Shown: piece after piece, positions 1 through 9,827 of the stretch | Position numbering within the stretch: position 1 is the first letter of the stretch | Layout of the letters: the number at the start of each line of letters is the position of its first letter | Program-made: the position numbers and the translations under genes | NCBI RefSeq assembly: GCF_029873635.1 | Contig: NC_080423.1 | Span: forward strand, 90,503,191-90,567,190 | Origin: Malania oleifera | Taxonomy: Eukaryota > Streptophyta > Magnoliopsida > Santalales > Ximeniaceae | Direction of reading: 5' to 3' | DNA: 64,000 nt | The notes under the pieces: model-generated | What the model saw: the letters and a program-made list of their open reading frames with translations, nothing else | Told to the model about the DNA's origin: nothing | Databases searched by the model: none

Positions 1-559
1 TTTTCTCGTGAGTTGTGTTAGTGGTCCTGATAATATGGAGAAACCATATATGAAGTGTCGGTAGTAGCCTGTCAAATCCATAAAACTCCTGACCTCTTAG
101 ACATTTCTTGGCCTTACCCCACTCACCACTGTCTCTATCTTACTCGGGTTAACTAATATACCGTCCTCGAAGATCACATGCCTGAGGAAAGTAACATGCC
201 TTAATAAGAATTCACATTTCTTGAATTTTGCGTATAACTTTCTTTCTCTCAATATCTGCAACACCAGCCTCAAATGATGTTTGTGCTCCTCAAAACTTCT
301 CGAGTAGACCAGTATGTCATCAATGAAAACCATAACAAACTGGTTCAGGTAATGATGGAACACCCGATTCATTAAATCCATAATACTGCTGGTGAATTAG
401 TCAACCCAAACAGCACCAAAAATTCGTAATGCCCATATTTGGTTCAGAATGCTGTTTTCGAAATATCCTTTGCTCTAACTTTCACCTGATGGTAACCCAA
501 CCACAAGTCAATTTTAGAATAGACCTGGGTCCCCTAAAGTTGATCAAATAAGTCGTCAA
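1..559 (-). pseudogene. pol: gypsy reverse transcriptase, catalytic palm and C-terminal part (fragment)
   Basis: Minus-strand translation at 97-381 contains [19 protein letters not shown], the RT catalytic box (FIDD form of YxDD), followed by a segment ending KKCEFLL. Further left (about 1-95), in a shifted frame, are pieces resembling GYYRHFI.GFS and GPLTQLTRK, the usual end of RT leading to RNase H. To the right (about 400-555) the frame gives KIDLWLGYHQVKV-like pieces and then DDLFDQL, which directly continues the RT half found at 2920-3207. At least two frame changes are needed to read it, so it is non-functional. The split at 559/560 is the solo-LTR insertion site, with the 5-bp target repeat GTCAA at 555-559. 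Confidence 0.85.
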
Positions 560-1574
560 TGTCACGACCTGCTCATTTCCACACATTTTTTTTTATAATA
601 ATATCATCATAAAATCAATACTACATATCTCACATTTCAGCTCAGCAGGTCACAATCCACCTGGACCCGTGGGTACCAGGGATATATTAGAACATACAGC
701 AGAAGCCTACGCAGCAGAAAATGTACAATCATATTCATACCATCATATCATACATCACAATGTACCAGAGTTACTACAATCATTGTACTTCCATATATAC
801 ATCTCAAAAATGAAATCTAGGGATAATTCCCACAAAACCATACTATCCCTACCAAAAACTTATCCTTCAAAAAGGGCAGATAAACCACACTATGTCAGCG
901 AGCTTTTCCCGCTCTCCTATCTGGGACTCCTAAAAAGTTAATGAAATTTAGGGGTGAGACACCTCTCAGTAAGGGAAATAAACTAATACTAGTATGTGGC
1001 AACATGAGTATTCTGTGTTCTACATATACCATACATAACATATTCAATACTATTTATCAAATCTGGGAAAACATAAGTACATCAAAACATGGCAGAACAT
1101 ACTGCATTTCATAAACATATCTCATCTCATATCATAATAATAATATCATAAAACAATCCTGGTAGGTTAGCTGACTATTGTCATGTATTACCCCCACATG
1201 ACTGGATTGTGTGGCCCGAAGGCGGGACTTGACAATAGTTGGCTGACCACTGCCAAGTCAATAGTCTAATCTGTAGGTCCGATGGGTCTACCTAGACTGG
1301 TCCGTAGACCAGGGGCGATAACAGCACACTTCTTGAAAATAACCACATCGACCATCCAATCTCACACCACTCTGTACAGCGGCGTTAACACAAATATCAT
1401 GATCACGAAGACCATGGACACATAGCAACGGTACCATGCAAATGCTAGCCTAGACCAAGCCAACCAGGTTCTGATATCATATAATATATACTAAAACTAT
1501 GATACATAGATATCTTATATCATTTATTTTCACATCAATCATATCATTTCACATATATACGTGTATCATGAAAA

Positions 1575-1870
1575 TCATCGGCCCTTATGCCGGTATTACA
1601 CATTTTATCATAGCACGGTCCGTACGCCGGCAAATCACATAGCATAGCCCGTACGCTAGAAAATCACATAGCTTGGCCCGTACGCCGGTAAATTACATAA
1701 CACAGCCCGTAGCTGGCAAATCTCATCCACATAGCACGGCCCATATGTCGGCAAACATATCCACATAGCACGACCTGTACGCCGGCAAACATATCCATAT
1801 AGCACGGCCTGTATGCCGGCAAATCACATATATATATAAAAAAATATCTTGGCCTGTACGCCGGTTTTCC
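1575..1870 (-). repeat. Degenerate tandem array around GTACGCCGGC inside the solo LTR
   Basis: About nine imperfect units of roughly 30-45 bp each carry a core reading CCCGTACGCCGGCAAA on the plus strand, spaced by ACATA(GCAC)-type linkers. The equivalent place in the LTR at 15261 carries a related array with a GCAAGGCCGTA core (16290-16420), so it is a family feature rather than a local accident. It lies downstream of the TATA box, in the transcribed part of the LTR. Function unknown. Confidence 0.8.
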
Positions 1871-2035
1871 ATCATAAAAGTCCATACTATCCACATTCCC
1901 TGAAAACAGTATTTCCCAACATTTTACTCATGCCACACAACAGATTTTCCACATATTCAACATACGATCATTTCCACAGTATTTTGCAAATATAGAACAT
2001 ATATATAAACTTATACATTTTCCATAAATCAAATG

Positions 2036-2039
<4 letters not shown>

Positions 2040-2068
<29 letters not shown>
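2040..2068. repeat. (TA)n microsatellite
   Basis: An uninterrupted TA dinucleotide run of about 14 units lies in the 560-2919 solo LTR. A second one (5205-5230) lies in the LTR at 5181 and a third at 19306-19326. They are simple repeats with no other content. Confidence 0.95.
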
Positions 2069-2070
<2 letters not shown>

Positions 2071-2924
2071 CATTTTCCCAAGGATAGAAACTAACTTAGT
2101 TTATCCCCTTACCTGATTCCTGAACAGCCCCTAAGAAACTCTTCCCTGCACCCGCAGGGTTTCCGAATCAATACCCTGAAAATAAAATTCACCAGAACTA
2201 AAGTTCAGTATTTTCGTACGTACAACATTTCCTATAACTATCACTAAGTCAAATTTAGCTTAAAATCCTTACTTCAACTTAGGGAGGATTCCCAACGTTC
2301 CCAAACACCCCTGGAAACAAAAACTCCTAGTATTAAACTTTAATATTTTAACACATACAACACTTCTCTCAATTGACACAAATCCAAAAATTGAGTAAAA
2401 AGCCTTACCCTAGATTTAGAATGGAATCCAACTTCGTTTCCCTGACGATCTGCCCCAGCGGATTTGTAGAGAACTCCGCCAGGATCGTCGTGGTAGCTTC
2501 GGATCGTTGATCCAACGACTGGTGAAGCCGAAAACGAAGAGAGAAGGGAGAGAGAGTCATAGAGAGAGAGAGAGAGAGGAGAGAGAGAGATTTCTTAAAA
2601 AATGAAATAATTCCCAGATTTTTCATATTTATAAAACAGAGAATTTCGTCAATGAGGGCGTCCTTCGTCGACGAGTCCTTCACAAATTTCATCGATGAAA
2701 TTCACTCCTCGTCGATGAGCCCCCTGTGTTCACCGACAAATTCTCTTAAGCCTTCGTCGACGAATCTCCTGTATTTGTCGACGAAGTCCTGCTGAACCCC
2801 TTTTCTAAGCCTTTCCAAAATTTCGCGTTCGTCGATGAAGTTGACTGCTTCCTTCTGTTTCCGGTCTCCATTTCCCTCTCTTTATTATTTAAATACCATT
2901 CTAAATTCGGGTCGTTACAGTCAA

Positions 2925-3300
2925 TCCTGGGAAGAGGATATCTATTCTTGACTGTTAATTTGTTTATCTCCTTATAATCTATGCACAACCTTATAGTCCC
3001 ATCTTTCTTTTTAACAAATAGGACTGGGGCCCTCCACGACGACACATTGAGCCTGATAAATCTTTTATCCAGTAGCTCCTGCAACTTATCTTTCAATTCC
3101 TTCAATTCAATTGGAGCCATACGATATGGTGCTTTAGATACCAGTGCCGATCCCAATAGTAGATCCGTGGTAAATTCAATCTCTCGGTCTGGTGGTAAGC
3201 CAGGCAATTCTTTTGGAAAAACATCTGGAAATTCTCTAACTATTGAAATATCAACCTATTTTAGTTCTTCTTTTGGCAATTCCTTTATGTAGGCAACATA
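2925..3300 (-). pseudogene. pol: gypsy reverse transcriptase, N-terminal half
   Basis: The minus strand (from about 3300 down to 2925) gives the fingers/palm start of a gypsy [54 protein letters not shown] and NRYPLPRID. The last codon of this half is joined to the solo LTR at 2919; the next residues DDLFDQL lie at about 530-558. Motif order and spacing match gypsy RT. Compared with usual family members a few residues have decayed (for example [10 protein letters not shown] where a Pro/Gly is normally seen). The right end grades into the protease-RT spacer at 3300-3450, where frames are broken. Confidence 0.9.
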
Positions 3301-3460
3301 CCCCTAGCAACCACCCTGTAGTAGTCTTCTCACCTGAATAGCTGACACCAGCTGTGGCGAGGCATGCACACGTGAACCCACAAATCTGTATTCTTGCTCA
3401 CCCGAGGGTCTGAAAATCATTTTTTTTATGGCAATCTATGCTGCCATGATTAGCTACTAG

Positions 3461-3772
3461 TCAATCCATACCCAGTATTACATCAAACCCCTGCATATGT
3501 AGTACCACAAGATCAGCTAGTAGTACTTTCTCTTGAATGCTTACTGGAAAGTTTTGAAGTACCTTCCTACACCTCACCATAGATCTTGTCGGCGTGACTA
3601 CAGATAGCTCAACATCTAATAGCTCTGCCTCTACCTCAGTTACTTTAACATACCTCGCCGATATAAAAGAATGGGTGGCACTTGTGTCAAAAAAAATAAT
3701 AACTTTATATGATAATACAATAAGTGTACCTGTGACAATGTCTCCAGCAGTCTCGGCGTCTCCCAGCGTCAA
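3461..3772 (-). pseudogene. pol: gypsy aspartic protease
   Basis: The minus-strand frame gives FFDTSATHSFISARYVK, which is the retropepsin active-site region (normally D-[ST]-G-A; here the Gly position reads Ser), and ends FDVILGMD, the usual I-L-G-M-D motif before the RT spacer. About 104 residues are in one frame, close to the expected size of the domain. The protease would cut the Gag-Pol polyprotein. The active-site change, together with broken flanking frames, suggests it is inactive. It lies between gag (3875-4840) and RT (2925-3300), the normal order. Confidence 0.85.
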
Positions 3773-3874
3773 TGCATAGACTCTCGTCGGCGCCGTATTC
3801 CTCTACTGGCCTCCACGGGGCACTCGATGACCACCCTATTTCGGTCTGGGAGCTGGTGCATAAATTAGCTGTCC

Positions 3875-4837
3875 CTAACATGATCGAGCCATATGGTCGA
3901 GCCTTCCACAATAGTAGCAGACATTCTCCCCCAACTGACACTCACTTGGATGTCTCCGTCCACATCTGGGGCAGGTGGGATAAGACTGCCCACCCTGAAA
4001 TCCACTGTGCTCTATCGTCTGCCTCTGACCCCCATCAGATCTACCTCCTCTCCAAGGGCCTTGGCTGGAACCCATCAGAAAACTCGAAGGTGCGGCCCTC
4101 TTCGTCTAGCTCTATATCTTAGTCTCTCTCGGCAAACCCTCCTTTGATATTATGGCCCTGTCAACCAGCTCTGAGAAATCCTGTATCCTCAATACTACCA
4201 TATGTCCATAAATGTCTCACTTCAAATTTATCTCAAACATCCTGGCCTTCTTAGCCTCATCTGGAAAAATATAAGGGCAGAAATGCGACAACTCGATGAA
4301 TTTCTCCGTGTACTGCTGGATTGTCATCGATCCCTCGGACAAGCTCAGAAACTCCTGTACTCTAGCTTCTCTGACCAAGGCAGGATAGTATCTATCAAAG
4401 AATATGTCCCTGAATCGGACCCAGGTCATCGACACTGAAATTGATCTCTGCTCCTCCAATAATCTAGTAGTCGTCCACCATCTCTCAGCCTCCCCTGTTA
4501 GCTTATACGTGGCATAGAGGACCCTCTGCTCATTGGTGTAGTGAAGCACCATCAAAATCTTCTTTATCTCCTACATCTAGTTCTCTGCAACTGCAGGATC
4601 AATCGCTCCTGAAAATGCTGGTGGGTTCATCTTTGTAGATTTTTCTATCGTGCACCCCTGAGCTGTAGATAGACCTCCTTGCTCCCTGGAGCTTCGGGCA
4701 ATCTTAGCCATGACCTGCTGAGTCACACTACGTAATATAGTATCTGAATCCCTGCCTCGTGCACTAGAAGGCCCTGTTCCGTCATCGCCACTAGCGTGAG
4801 CGCTACTACCTCCTAGGTCCATCCTGCGATATACCAA
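3875..4837 (-). pseudogene. gag: gypsy gag (capsid and zinc knuckles)
   Basis: Read from 4837 leftwards. The first 86 residues (M..DLGGSSAHASGDDGTGPSS, ending with PAVAEN) are the gag N-terminus; 4555-4217 gives the capsid-like part with YKLTGEAERWWTTTRLLEE, RFRDIFFDRYYP and EFLSLSEGSMTIQQYTEKF; 4075-3875 ends with the paired knuckles CPRCGRRHPSEC and CYYCGRLDHMARSC (C-x2-C-x4-H-x4-C). A stop near 4570 and frame changes around 4150-4216 and at 3875 break it. This is the retrotransposon_gag family; Gag would form the cytoplasmic particle and bind the RNA through the knuckles. It sits about 320 bp downstream of the primer-binding site. Confidence 0.88.
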
Positions 4838-4839
4838 AT

Positions 4840-5160
4840 TATTCTGAGAATCCGAACCTTACAATACTATACTAACTAAAATACCCCTTACCTCTTATCA
4901 CACTAATTTAAGGTCTGGCCCTACCATATGGAAATAGAAATCGTCGATAGTTTACTATGGTTTTCCTGAAATTGTCACCTCAGGAAAAACATAGAAACCA
5001 CCCTGAAACTCTACCTCCAAACTGCAGAACAGAACCCTAAATTCTCATCCTAATTCCTCAATATTAACTCACTATCATCTTGTTCCACTCTACTTAAGAT
5101 TCCATTCCTATATTCTGGTATTGTTTTTCACTGTACTCTAGAGTTTACCGAACCTAGCAA
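4840..5160 (-). other. gypsy 5' untranslated leader
   Basis: Between the gag start and the primer-binding site lies about 320 bp of AT-rich sequence with no frame longer than a few dozen codons. It is the element's leader; no other feature was seen. Confidence 0.6.
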
Positions 5161-5177
5161 CCAAAGCTCTGATACCA
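5161..5177 (-). other. Primer-binding site (initiator tRNA-Met type)
   Basis: The minus strand reads TGGTATCAGAGCTTTGG three bases inside the CA end of the LTR. TGGTATCAGAGC is complementary to the 3' end of plant initiator tRNA-Met, the usual primer for minus-strand synthesis in gypsy and Copia elements. It fixes the inner LTR border at 5181 and the orientation of the element. Confidence 0.92.
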
Positions 5178-5180
5178 ATT

Positions 5181-6912
5181 TGTGATGACCCAAAAATTAC
5201 ACCATTATATATATATATATATATATATATTATTTACTCCGATATCCCTCTAATACCTACTATAACATCTTGGGGCCCAGATGGCCCTGAGGTATCCCTG
5301 TACATAAATTGACACACCTATGCAGCAGAAAACATAAAGTCATGCACTCATAATTACAATACCAGAATTCAGTGTTTCCAAACCATACATACATATTTAC
5401 ACGTCACCCCAGTTTCATCTACTAAAAAATACAATCCCCTAAATACAATTATCCTTTAAATAGAACAGTACAAAAGACCTCTCTATCTGCGAGCCTGATC
5501 TGCTCGCCTAGCTGGATCACCTGAAAAATGTTAAACCATTAGGATGAGATAACGCTCAGTAAGAGGAAATATACTATTACTAGTGTGTGGGAACTAAGTT
5601 TTATAAATTATATTGACAACATCTATAATTGTAAAAACTGGTAAATCAAAAAACAATATAACTTGCATTTATTATAGTTTAAAGTATAACTGTAATATCT
5701 GAGTTTTCTACTTTTTTATACTTCTAGTATCGTACTATATTTGCTGATATTTTGTAAATCTGTAAACATATACATAACTGAGATGTTTACCTTGAAAAAC
5801 TGTACGTCATTATTTAACCCCTTATGACAGGGTTGTGCGGCCCGTAGGTGGGACTTAGTCCTGGTTGGCGTAGTAGGTAAGTCAATTGTACTCTACCAAT
5901 CCTCAATCCGGCCAAACTGTAACCTCTCCTAGGTTCGGAACTAGTAACTACCTCATCAAACCGACCTCCTCAACCCAGAATACTGGGGAGACTGCAATCT
6001 CTCCATAGACACGGTTGAAGGAATCCACATACTATCTGAGATATGTGGTTGCACTCTGATATAAAAATAGCAACAGTACCGTACTCTGCTAACTGAACGT
6101 AACTTGATTCATCAAGGTCTGATACTGTATATACTATTTCTATAAATATCTTACTGTTTTCATCATGATTCCAAAATAGCCATAACACTATAAATCTGAT
6201 ATGAAAATACTATAATATCTAACTAAAATAACTGTGATATCTGACTGTAATAATTGACTGTCATATCTGACTGAATAATCTATAATGTCTGAGTGTTATG
6301 GTTTTGGAAAGCATGACATTCTAAAAATACTGTAAAATACTTGTCTATACAATATTTGTAAAATATATCTATCTATATATACACTGTAAATCATGATATT
6401 TTGAAAAACTATATAAATTATGTATCAAGCAAATATCTACTCAGGCCACACAATTAATACAACTCATGTTTTGAAATCTATTAAACTGTATAATTATACC
6501 TTATACCTTAATAAACAAATACTATAATTTACTAATAATATTTCTGAATTTCCTAGCATAGCATATTTCCCTTACCTAACTGGTTGGGAGGCTCGCTTCC
6601 AACTTTATCCTTACGGTCACGGCACTATCCCCAAAATCCTGAAATAATACATATATACATATTTTTAATAAATCAACTATATTTCCCCGAACCTAAATAC
6701 TCGTAAATTTTATGAATTATAATTTACCTGGGCTCTTGAAAATATTCACTGGGTCCTCAACTCATGCATGCAGGGTCCCAAAAACACCCTAGTCCTGAAA
6801 TCATAACATCCTAATTTTATTCCACAAAACCCCAATATATTCCCATATAACTTAAATCTAAACTCAAATAAACCTGATACAACTGAAAATACCCAAATAT
6901 TCAACTTACCCA
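5181..6912 (-). mobile_element. 5' LTR of the gypsy element, outer end missing
   Basis: The inner end is defined by the primer-binding site; the LTR terminus reads TGTGATGACCC on the plus strand. It is related in layout, but not closely in sequence, to the solo LTR at 560: shared pieces include the GCAGCAGAAAACAT region, a CTCAGTAAGAGGAAAT box near 5555 and a box at about 5815-5860 with TTAACCCCTTATGACAGG. The outer part (TATA box, CG-motif cluster and the TG terminus) is absent; the sequence instead passes into Copia integrase at about 6912. That could reflect truncation by the Copia insertion or a later deletion. Confidence 0.82.
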
Positions 6913-7546
6913 AATTTTGGGATGGTGCCTAAGTTGGCCAAACCAACAATTTATAGCATATATACTAAATAGGGTGCCAAGCAAGGTAGTAGCTAAAACT
7001 CCTTATGAACTTTGGACTGGCAAAAAGCCAAGTATTAGGCATTTACACATTTGGGATTGTCCAGTTGAGGTTAGGCATTATAGGCCTAATGAAAAGAAAA
7101 TGGACTTAAGGACAATAAGATGTTACTTTGTTGGGTACGCTGAAAGGTCAAGGGGTTATAAATTTTATGATTTCTCGACAAGGACCTTCTTTTAGATGGG
7201 AAACACAGGGTTTCTTGAGGAAGTTGAGTTTGTGGGGGTAGATAAGGTTAGGGATATTGTCTTTGAGGAGGAATTTATTTCTTTTCCTAGTATTGCTATT
7301 GAATCTATTCAAGAAACAATACAAGACAATATCATTGTACTCCCTACACAAAATGAGGATCCAGAAGAGCAAACTCAACAACCTCAAGAAGTGATGCCAT
7401 TAAGGAGATCCACTAGAGAAAGGAGAAGTGTGATTTCGAATGATTATATTATCTTTCTCCAAGAACATGAGTTTGACATAAGTGTGGTGAAAGATGATCA
7501 ATCAACTTCCCTCAAGTTAAACAAAAGTTCTAATTCTCAGAAGTGA
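6913..7546 (+). pseudogene. pol: Copia integrase C-terminus and linker
   Basis: The first frame (from about 6917) gives AYILNRVPSKVVAKTPYELW, then GKKPSIRHLHIWDCP and CYFVGYAERSRGYKFYDF, the typical end of a Copia integrase. A TAG at 7193 separates it from 7196-7546, an acidic linker ending in a basic patch (LRRSTRERRS) before RT. The catalytic core of integrase (D,D,E) is upstream of the truncation and is lost. The first few codons next to the gypsy LTR junction cannot be assigned with confidence. Confidence 0.85.
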
Positions 7547-7549
7547 ATT

Positions 7550-9080
7550 GATGCCATAAATGATGTGATGAATTCCATGAAAGCAAATAACATTTGGGAT
7601 CTCGTCAAATTACCGGAAGGTGTGAAGCCCATTGGTTGCAAATGGATATTTAAGACCAAGAAGGATTCAATGGGTAATATTCAGAGATATGTGACACGTG
7701 TAGTTGCTAAGTGATTCACTCAGAAGGAAGGCATTGATTATAAAGAGACTTTCTCTCTAGTTTCATCGAAAGACTCTTTCAGGATTATAATGGCATTGGT
7801 GGGTCATTTGGACTTAGAGCTTCATCAAATGGATATAAATACAGCGTTTCTTAATTGTGACATTGATGAAACGATTTATATGGTGCAGCTTGAAAATTTT
7901 ATTTCTAGAAATCTAGATAATATAGTCTGCAAATTAAAGAAATCCATCTATGGGCTCAAGCAGGCTTCTCATCAATGGTATCACAAGTTTCATCAAGTAA
8001 TCACATCATATGATTTTAAGGTAAATTCGGTTTATGATTGTGTGTACCATAAGATCAGTGGGAGTAAGGTTATATTCCTGGTTTTGTATGTCAATGACAT
8101 ATTGCTAACGAGTAGTGATATAGGCTTATTGCATGAAACCAAGAGATTTATGACCAAAAATTTTTGAGATGAAAGATCTTGGGGACGCCTCTTTCGTATT
8201 AGGAATTCAGATACATCGAGATCGCTCTCGAGGTATACTTGGGTGATCACAAAAGAGCTATATTGAAAGGGTACTTGTTAGATTTGGCATGAAAGAGTGT
8301 CACCCGGAAGATATACCCACAGCTAAGGGAGAAAGGTTCAGTCTCAGTCAATGCCCCAAGAATGAGGTTGAAAAGAAGGAAATGCAGAAGATTCCTTATG
8401 CATGAGCTGTAGGGAGTCTTATGTAGGCTCAGGTATGTACATGTCCGGATTTGGCGTACATATTTGGAATTTTAGGCAAATATTTGAGTAACTTTGGATT
8501 GGATCATTGGAAGGCATCCAAAAGGGTTATGAGGTATCTTCAGAGAACAAAAGACTACATGCTTACCTACATGAAATCAGATAAACTTAAGAACATTAAG
8601 CATTCTGATTATGATTTCGTTGGATGCCAAGATAGCAAGAGATCCACTTCGGGCTATATCTATCTACTAGTTGGAGGTGCTATTTCCTGGAAGAGTATTA
8701 AGCAGACTCTCATAGCTCCTTCGACTATGGCAACAGAATTTATAGCATGCTACGAGGCATCTAATCAAGGAATTTGGTTGTGAAATTTTTTCACTGGGCT
8801 GCATATCTTGGATGGGGTTGAAAAATCACTCAAGATCTATTGTGACAATAAGTCTGCAGTGTTGTATTCAAACAACAACAGAAGCTTTACCAAGTCAAAG
8901 CATGTTGACATCAAGTTTCTAGTGGTTAAGGAAAGGGTTCAGAGTCGTCAAGTCTCGATAGAACATATTGGGACAAACTCCATGGTTGCAAATCCACTCA
9001 CCAAGGGTTTACCACCTAAGGTGTTTCATGAGCACACTACTCGTATGGGTGTCATCTTATTTGACGATGTTGCAGTATAG
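7550..9080 (+). pseudogene. pol: Copia reverse transcriptase and RNase H
   Basis: RT starts near 7550 (NIWDLVKLPEGVKPIGCKW, with broken codons before it), continues with LHQMDINTAFLNCDI and IYGLKQASHQWYHKF, and reaches FLVLYVNDILLTSSD, where the catalytic YVDD reads YVND. A frameshift at about 8165 leads to MKDLGD.SFVLGIQIHRDRS; a further stop-containing stretch leads at 8451 to the RNase H part: KRSTSGYIYLLVGGAISWKS, then SLKIYCDNKSAVLYSNN and SKHVDIKFLVVKERV, ending VAV-stop at 9080. The Asp-to-Asn change in the catalytic box and at least three stops or frameshifts make it inactive. Confidence 0.9.
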
Positions 9081-9539
9081 TGGGAGTTTGTATTTGGTTT
9101 TGATGTTCTTTCTTGTAGACACTTATTTCAGATTATTTTATGTAGAAATAAAGTAATAAAGGAATGCATTTTTTATGTATTTGTGACTCTCAATGTTATC
9201 TTCCTTTTGGAAGAGCTGAGGACTAAGGAGCTAAAGTTGATCTCATAAGGAATAAGGAAGGACCAGTTGGGATAAGCATGTTAAGGTTAAGGAGCATGCA
9301 TATTACTATGCTACACATCCATACTCGATTTATGCCATTGAGTGTATTGGTGTAGTAACCATTGATGGGTTTAGTTACGAATATGAGTGTAACGAATGCC
9401 GCTTTGATCCCATATTAGTATATGAGATGAACAAGATTGAATTAAAGAGATGTTATAAGGATAATAGTCATATTGTGCACACTTAAGTTTTGGGTGACAT
9501 AATTGTTTTCGATATTTATGTGTCCCCCAAGTGGGAGAT
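9081..9539 (+). other. Copia 3' untranslated region
   Basis: About 460 bp with no reading frame lies between the end of RNase H and the 3' LTR. It ends with a purine-rich AAGTGGGAGAT tract (about 9529-9539), the expected polypurine primer next to the LTR start. Confidence 0.7.
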
Positions 9540-9827
9540 TGTTAGGAAATTTTAAATTTCCTATTGTGGGCTCACATATTTAAGAACAATTATTTTATTG
9601 GGCTATTTTAATGTCTATTGGGTATGAGTTTTGCAATGTGTAGAAGCCCAATACTAAGTTAATTTAGGACTGATGGGCATCTAAACTTAAACTAGTATAT
9701 AAAGAAAAGATAATAGGGTTATGGTCCCCAAGTCAAATCAGAAACAGTTTTCACGTTCTTGTTTTCCCCCACTAAAGAGAAGAACACAAGTGAGACACTT
9801 AGGGGTTTGACTGTGGAAGATCAAAAC

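Larger units (their letters stand above)
560..2919 (-). mobile_element. Solo LTR of a long-LTR gypsy family (TSD GTCAA)
   Basis: This 2360-bp block interrupts the RT gene cleanly. It begins TG and ends CA on both strands (minus-strand start TGTAACGACCCG, end GGTCGTGACA) and is flanked by the perfect 5-bp repeat GTCAA at 555-559 and 2920-2924. No primer-binding site, gag or pol is inside, so it is a solo LTR left by LTR-LTR recombination. Reading in its own direction it has a cluster of TCGTCGACGA-like motifs (about 2850-2640), a TATAAAT box (2627-2633), a CT-rich tract (2540-2590 on the plus strand as GA repeats), a GTACGCCGGC tandem array (1575-1870), a conserved box near 1180-1230 and a TTACTGAGAGGTG-type box near 950-975. 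It shares this architecture with the LTRs at 9828, 15261 and 21203. Confidence 0.93.
1..6912 (-). mobile_element. Ty3/gypsy retrotransposon (Tekay-like), 5' LTR to RT, 3' end outside window
   Basis: Reading leftwards from about 6912 the minus strand shows a 5' LTR (5181-6912), a primer-binding site (5161-5177), gag with two CCHC-type knuckles, an aspartic protease and a reverse transcriptase that continues to the window edge. RNase H, integrase and the 3' LTR would lie left of position 1. RT wording such as [17 protein letters not shown] and the long (>1.7 kb) LTR are typical of plant Tekay/Del chromoviruses, but the chromodomain region is outside the window, so the clade is inferred. The element is dead: several frameshifts and stops, a solo LTR inserted in RT (560-2919), and a 5' LTR cut short where the Copia element begins. 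Lineage confidence is moderate; the gypsy call is firm. Confidence 0.9.

Noticed and set aside
1575-1870. CRISPR-like look of the regularly spaced GTACGCCGGC array
   Set aside because: Plant nuclear LTR, degenerate units, no consistent repeat/spacer structure and no cas genes.
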